Positions 62,084-64,000 of a DNA stretch of 64,000 bases are shown piece by piece. This stretch comes from Bradyrhizobium sp. Ec3.3. Lineage in GTDB: Bacteria; Pseudomonadota; Alphaproteobacteria; Rhizobiales; Xanthobacteraceae. The notes beneath the pieces were generated by a model, which was not told where the DNA came from, did no database searches, and saw only the letters and a list, made by a program, of their open reading frames with translations. The position numbers and the translations under genes are program-made. Location: NCBI RefSeq assembly GCF_000472925.1, contig NZ_AXAS01000033.1, positions 53,321 to 117,320 on the forward strand. Reading direction: 5' to 3'. Each line of letters starts with the position of its first letter. Positions within the stretch are counted from its first letter, which is position 1.

Positions 62084-63262
62084 TCAAGTGGGAATAAGGC
62101 TGGACACTATTTCCACGAAACGTTCGATCTCCTTTTCCGTGTTGAAGTAGTGCACGGAGGCGCGAACCAGCGAGGAGAGCCCCCGCCCGCCAAGATCAAG
62201 CCGGGCATAGGGCACGCCGGACACCGAGACGTTGATCTGCTGGGCTCTCAGGTGCTCGGCAATGTTCTGCGGTTCGAGACCTTGCTTCTGGAAGGTGACG
62301 ATGCCGCACTTCGTCCGCCCGAGGTCATGAACGGAAACACCCGTCTCACCGCAAAGAGCATCCCGAAGCGCGGCGGCCAAGGACGACACGCGCTGTTCGA
62401 TCACCGCGATGCCGATGCTCCGCGCATATCGGACAGCAGTCATGAGACCGACGCGGCCGCCGACATAGCTTTCCCAGTTCTCGAAACGCTTTGCGCCCGC
62501 CGCCAGCTCGTACTGATCATTGGTCGTCCAGTTGGCCGACAGAAGGTCGATAAATGGCGGGTCGAGTTTTTCGACAATGGCGTTGCTGACATAGAGAAAG
62601 CCGGTGCCGCGCGGCCCCCGCAGAAATTTGCGGCCGGTGCCGGAAAGGATGTCGCAACCAATGGCCTTCACATCCACCTCAAGCTGGCCGACTGACTGGC
62701 ATGCATCAAGCAGGTACAGGATGTTGTGCTTCTTGGCGACTTGGCCAACTGCGGCTGCCGGGTTCACCAGCCCACCCTGTGTTGGGACATGCGTGATGGC
62801 GATAAGCTTTGTGGCGGGCCTGATCAGAGTTTCGAGCGCAGCGACATCGAGTTGTCCGCTCTCGTCGGAAGGCGCTATGTCAATCTCGATCCCACGTCTT
62901 TTGGCCTGATGCAGAAATGCCAGGAAGTTCGACGCATATTCTGAACCGTGTGTAATGACCCGGTCGCCCGATTGGAGGGGGAGAGCATAGAACGCCATAT
63001 CCCACGCACGAGTGGCGTTTTCGACAAAGGCGATTTCATCCGGCCTGGCATTCAAAAGGGCCGCGAATTCGCTGTAAAATGCCTGCAAATCGTCTGCTAG
63101 GCGCCGCTCGGCTTCGTAGCCGCCCACGCCGTTTTCTAGATCCAACACGCCCTTGACCGCCTCGTAGACCTGACGAGGCATTAATGAAGCCCCCGCATTG
63201 TTAAAATGCAGCACTTGCTCGCAAGCGGGGGTATCCGCCCTCACCTTGTCGATATCGATCAT
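62084..63262 (-). CDS. Class V aminotransferase-fold PLP enzyme (isopenicillin N epimerase/EgtE-like)
   Basis: The start ATG at 63262 follows GAGGGAG nine bases upstream; the frame is open for 52 more codons that do not look protein-like. The 392-residue protein has LHFNNAGASLMPRQVY, GVGGYEAERRLADDL, the PLP-phosphate Asp in YLLDACQSVGQ (Asp186) and the Schiff-base Lys212 in SGTGRKFLRGPRGTG. This fits class V lyases/epimerases, including selenocysteine lyase-like and EgtE-like enzymes. It is the cargo of the recombinase unit, on the same strand, 157 bp upstream of the recombinase. Its reaction is not predictable from sequence; a C-S lyase is one option. Confidence 0.9.
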   Translation of the reverse strand: MIDIDKVRADTPACEQVLHFNNAGASLMPRQVYEAVKGVLDLENGVGGYEAERRLADDLQAFYSEFAALLNARPDEIAFVENATRAWDMAFYALPLQSGDRVITHGSEYASNFLAFLHQAKRRGIEIDIAPSDESGQLDVAALETLIRPATKLIAITHVPTQGGLVNPAAAVGQVAKKHNILYLLDACQSVGQLEVDVKAIGCDILSGTGRKFLRGPRGTGFLYVSNAIVEKLDPPFIDLLSANWTTNDQYELAAGAKRFENWESYVGGRVGLMTAVRYARSIGIAVIEQRVSSLAAALRDALCGETGVSVHDLGRTKCGIVTFQKQGLEPQNIAEHLRAQQINVSVSGVPYARLDLGGRGLSSLVRASVHYFNTEKEIERFVEIVSSLIPT

Positions 63263-63464
63263 GTGGCAAACTCCCTCGAAGATGACGGCACATTTAGTAG
63301 CCCACGTTTGGCTCATCAAGCCGGGAAGCTCCCGGTTGGAACAGTGCAAAGCAATTGAGCGTAATGGCTGCTCTTGCCAACAAAACTCAAAAACACGACC
63401 GTCAGCTTCCCACCCCATTTCTGCCGGGTTAGAGGCGACCGAACTCGCTGTGCGTAATAAATCC
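63263..63464. other. Upstream region of the class V enzyme gene
   Basis: About 200 bp between the gene start and the right-end repeats. The minus frame is open across most of it but has no ribosome site or family resemblance. It probably contains the promoter for the class V enzyme gene. I see no other feature. Confidence 0.4.
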
Positions 63465-63550
63465 GATTATGCCGAGCTGACGAACGGCCAGAACCCGCTC
63501 TGACAGCCGCCAACGTTGGTCATCGGCATAATTCGGGTTACGGCATTATG
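63465..63550 (+). repeat. Right end of the recombinase unit
   Basis: It contains inner GATTATGCCGAGCTG (63465-63479), which matches the reverse complement of 60543-60557 (GATTATGCCGAACTG) except for one base. The outer part GTCATCGGCATAATTCGGG and CATTATG (63519-63550) mirrors the left outer end. Confidence 0.75.
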
Positions 63551-63552
63551 CG

Positions 63553-63576
63553 CCTTATGCCGATATCGGCATAAGG
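63553..63576. repeat. Perfect 24-bp palindrome containing the recombinase-unit core
   Basis: CCTTATGCCGAT and its exact reverse complement ATCGGCATAAGG abut without a spacer, two bases past the right end of the unit. It holds two TTATGCCG cores head to head, the same 8-mer found at the unit's ends. Confidence 0.85.
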
Positions 63577-63600
63577 GGCAATGGATTGGGCACCGACGCT

Positions 63601-63744
63601 GTAGGGTGGGCAAAGTGTACGCCTTCGTTCGAAGAACGAAGGCGGGAGCGTGCCCACCTCGTCTGCTTCGCCCCGGTGATAGAAGTGGTGGGCACGCCTC
63701 TGCCCTCGCTCTTCGAGCGACGGCCGAGGCTTTGCCCACCCTAC
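63601..63744. repeat. MITE-like repeat with 15-bp terminal inverted repeats
   Basis: GTAGGGTGGGCAAAG (63601-63615) and CTTTGCCCACCCTAC (63730-63744) are perfect inverted repeats around a 114-bp core that holds a second, inner pair (GTGCCCACC / GGTGGGCAC). It has no coding capacity. The pattern resembles intergenic repeats seen in Bradyrhizobium, from memory only. Confidence 0.7.
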
Positions 63745-63819
63745 GAGGCTGTGACTCTTTTCGTATCGAGCGTCAGGTGGATATGATTCTCTAAGCAGAT
63801 TGATTTGCTGGAGAGAATG

Positions 63820-64000
63820 ATGGCTGACGATAGACTTTTTGGCGAGTTGCCGGAACAGTCGGCGCCACGAACCGAAGCAGTGCCGCGGGGAGCACCTCGG
63901 CTGCGTGAGCCCTTGCGCGACCAGGTCGAATTGCGGGCGGTCGATATCGACAGCCTGATCGGGCAGGATCATCCTGTGCGGGTAATCTGGGCCTATGTTG
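63820..64000 (+). CDS. IS1182-type transposase, N-terminus (cut by window end)
   Basis: From ATG 63820 (GGAGAG upstream; a second ATG is at 63817) the frame reads MADDRLFGELPEQSAPRTEA, LREPLRDQVELRAVDIDSLI and GQDHPVRVIWAYV, then runs off the window. This opening, with an Arg-Pro linker and the D-H-P-V-R-x-I-W segment, is typical of IS1182/IS5-superfamily transposases. The catalytic DDE residues lie outside the window, so activity cannot be judged. It follows the MITE-like repeat by 75 bp. Confidence 0.85.
   Translation, partial: MADDRLFGELPEQSAPRTEAVPRGAPRLREPLRDQVELRAVDIDSLIGQDHPVRVIWAYV

Larger units (their letters stand above)
60471..63550. mobile_element. Tyrosine-recombinase mobile unit carrying a class V PLP enzyme
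   Basis: Both ends carry the same imperfect inverted repeat. The left end reads CATAATGCCGTAACCC, then TTATGCCG and ATGAC (60471-60503); the reverse complement of 63519-63550 reads the same except for three central bases and a one-base indel. Each end also has a second, inward core: CGGCATAA at 60548-60555 and TTATGCCG at 63467-63474. The outer and inner cores span 66 bp on the left and 65 bp on the right. Inside are one tyrosine recombinase and one aminotransferase-fold gene, both on the minus strand. No target-site duplication is seen, as expected for tyrosine recombinases. The 3,080-bp unit is inferred from these ends. Confidence 0.75.

Overview
The window is GC-rich alphaproteobacterial chromosome. 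Gene content and style point to Bradyrhizobium or a close relative: DUF1236 and DUF1476 (ATPase zeta inhibitor) proteins, FixJ-type regulators, cyanuric acid amidohydrolase, separate purS/purQ/purL genes, and GTCATT...AATGAC palindromic intergenic repeats. I found no tRNA, rRNA or CRISPR. Species assignment is inference; no database search was possible.

Layout. 1-5.4 kb: hybrid sensor kinase (5' end outside the window), S58 peptidase, EF-hand protein, rpe. 5.5-6.1 kb: three very small genes. 6.1-10.4 kb (minus strand): a tight run made of a TolQ/ExbB-like channel, a single-pass partner with a D-x-D-L periplasmic domain, a third membrane protein, a metallophosphoesterase and a Ser/Thr-kinase/universal-stress fusion. 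10.6-12.7 kb: NarL-type two-component pair. 13-14 kb: frameshifted metallo-beta-lactamase-fold gene. 14.5-20.9 kb: TetR, purB, M20 amidohydrolase, acyl-CoA synthetase. 21.3-29.8 kb: a SecD-like periplasmic protein, five small secreted proteins (four with curlin-type 11-residue repeats), a FixJ-type regulator and, divergently, a split MacAB-type exporter with an orphan LuxR HTH protein. 29.8-41 kb: cyanuric acid amidohydrolase, small genes, cNMP-binding membrane protein, DUF1236/peptidoglycan-binding protein, cytochrome b561, murI, HpaI aldolase, rpsD, threonine aldolase. 40.1-48.2 kb: serine hydrolase overlapping a macro-domain gene, grxD, ergothioneine genes egtB-egtD, several hypotheticals, LtrA, bolA. 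48.4-57.4 kb: purL, purQ, purS and purC on one strand, interspersed with corA, a thioesterase and a TPR protein. 57.6-60.4 kb: ATPase zeta inhibitor, LysR/PEP-mutase divergent pair, cyanase.

60.47-63.55 kb is a discrete mobile unit: mirror-image ends, each with an inverted pair of TTATGCCG cores, enclosing one tyrosine recombinase and one class V PLP enzyme. It is followed by a perfect 24-bp palindrome with the same core, a MITE-like repeat and the start of an IS1182-type transposase cut by the window end.

The strongest candidates for undescribed systems are the curlin-repeat/MacAB/FixJ locus (a possible route for amyloid-like fibres without CsgG in view), the TolQ-like/phosphatase/kinase run, and the single-recombinase cargo unit.
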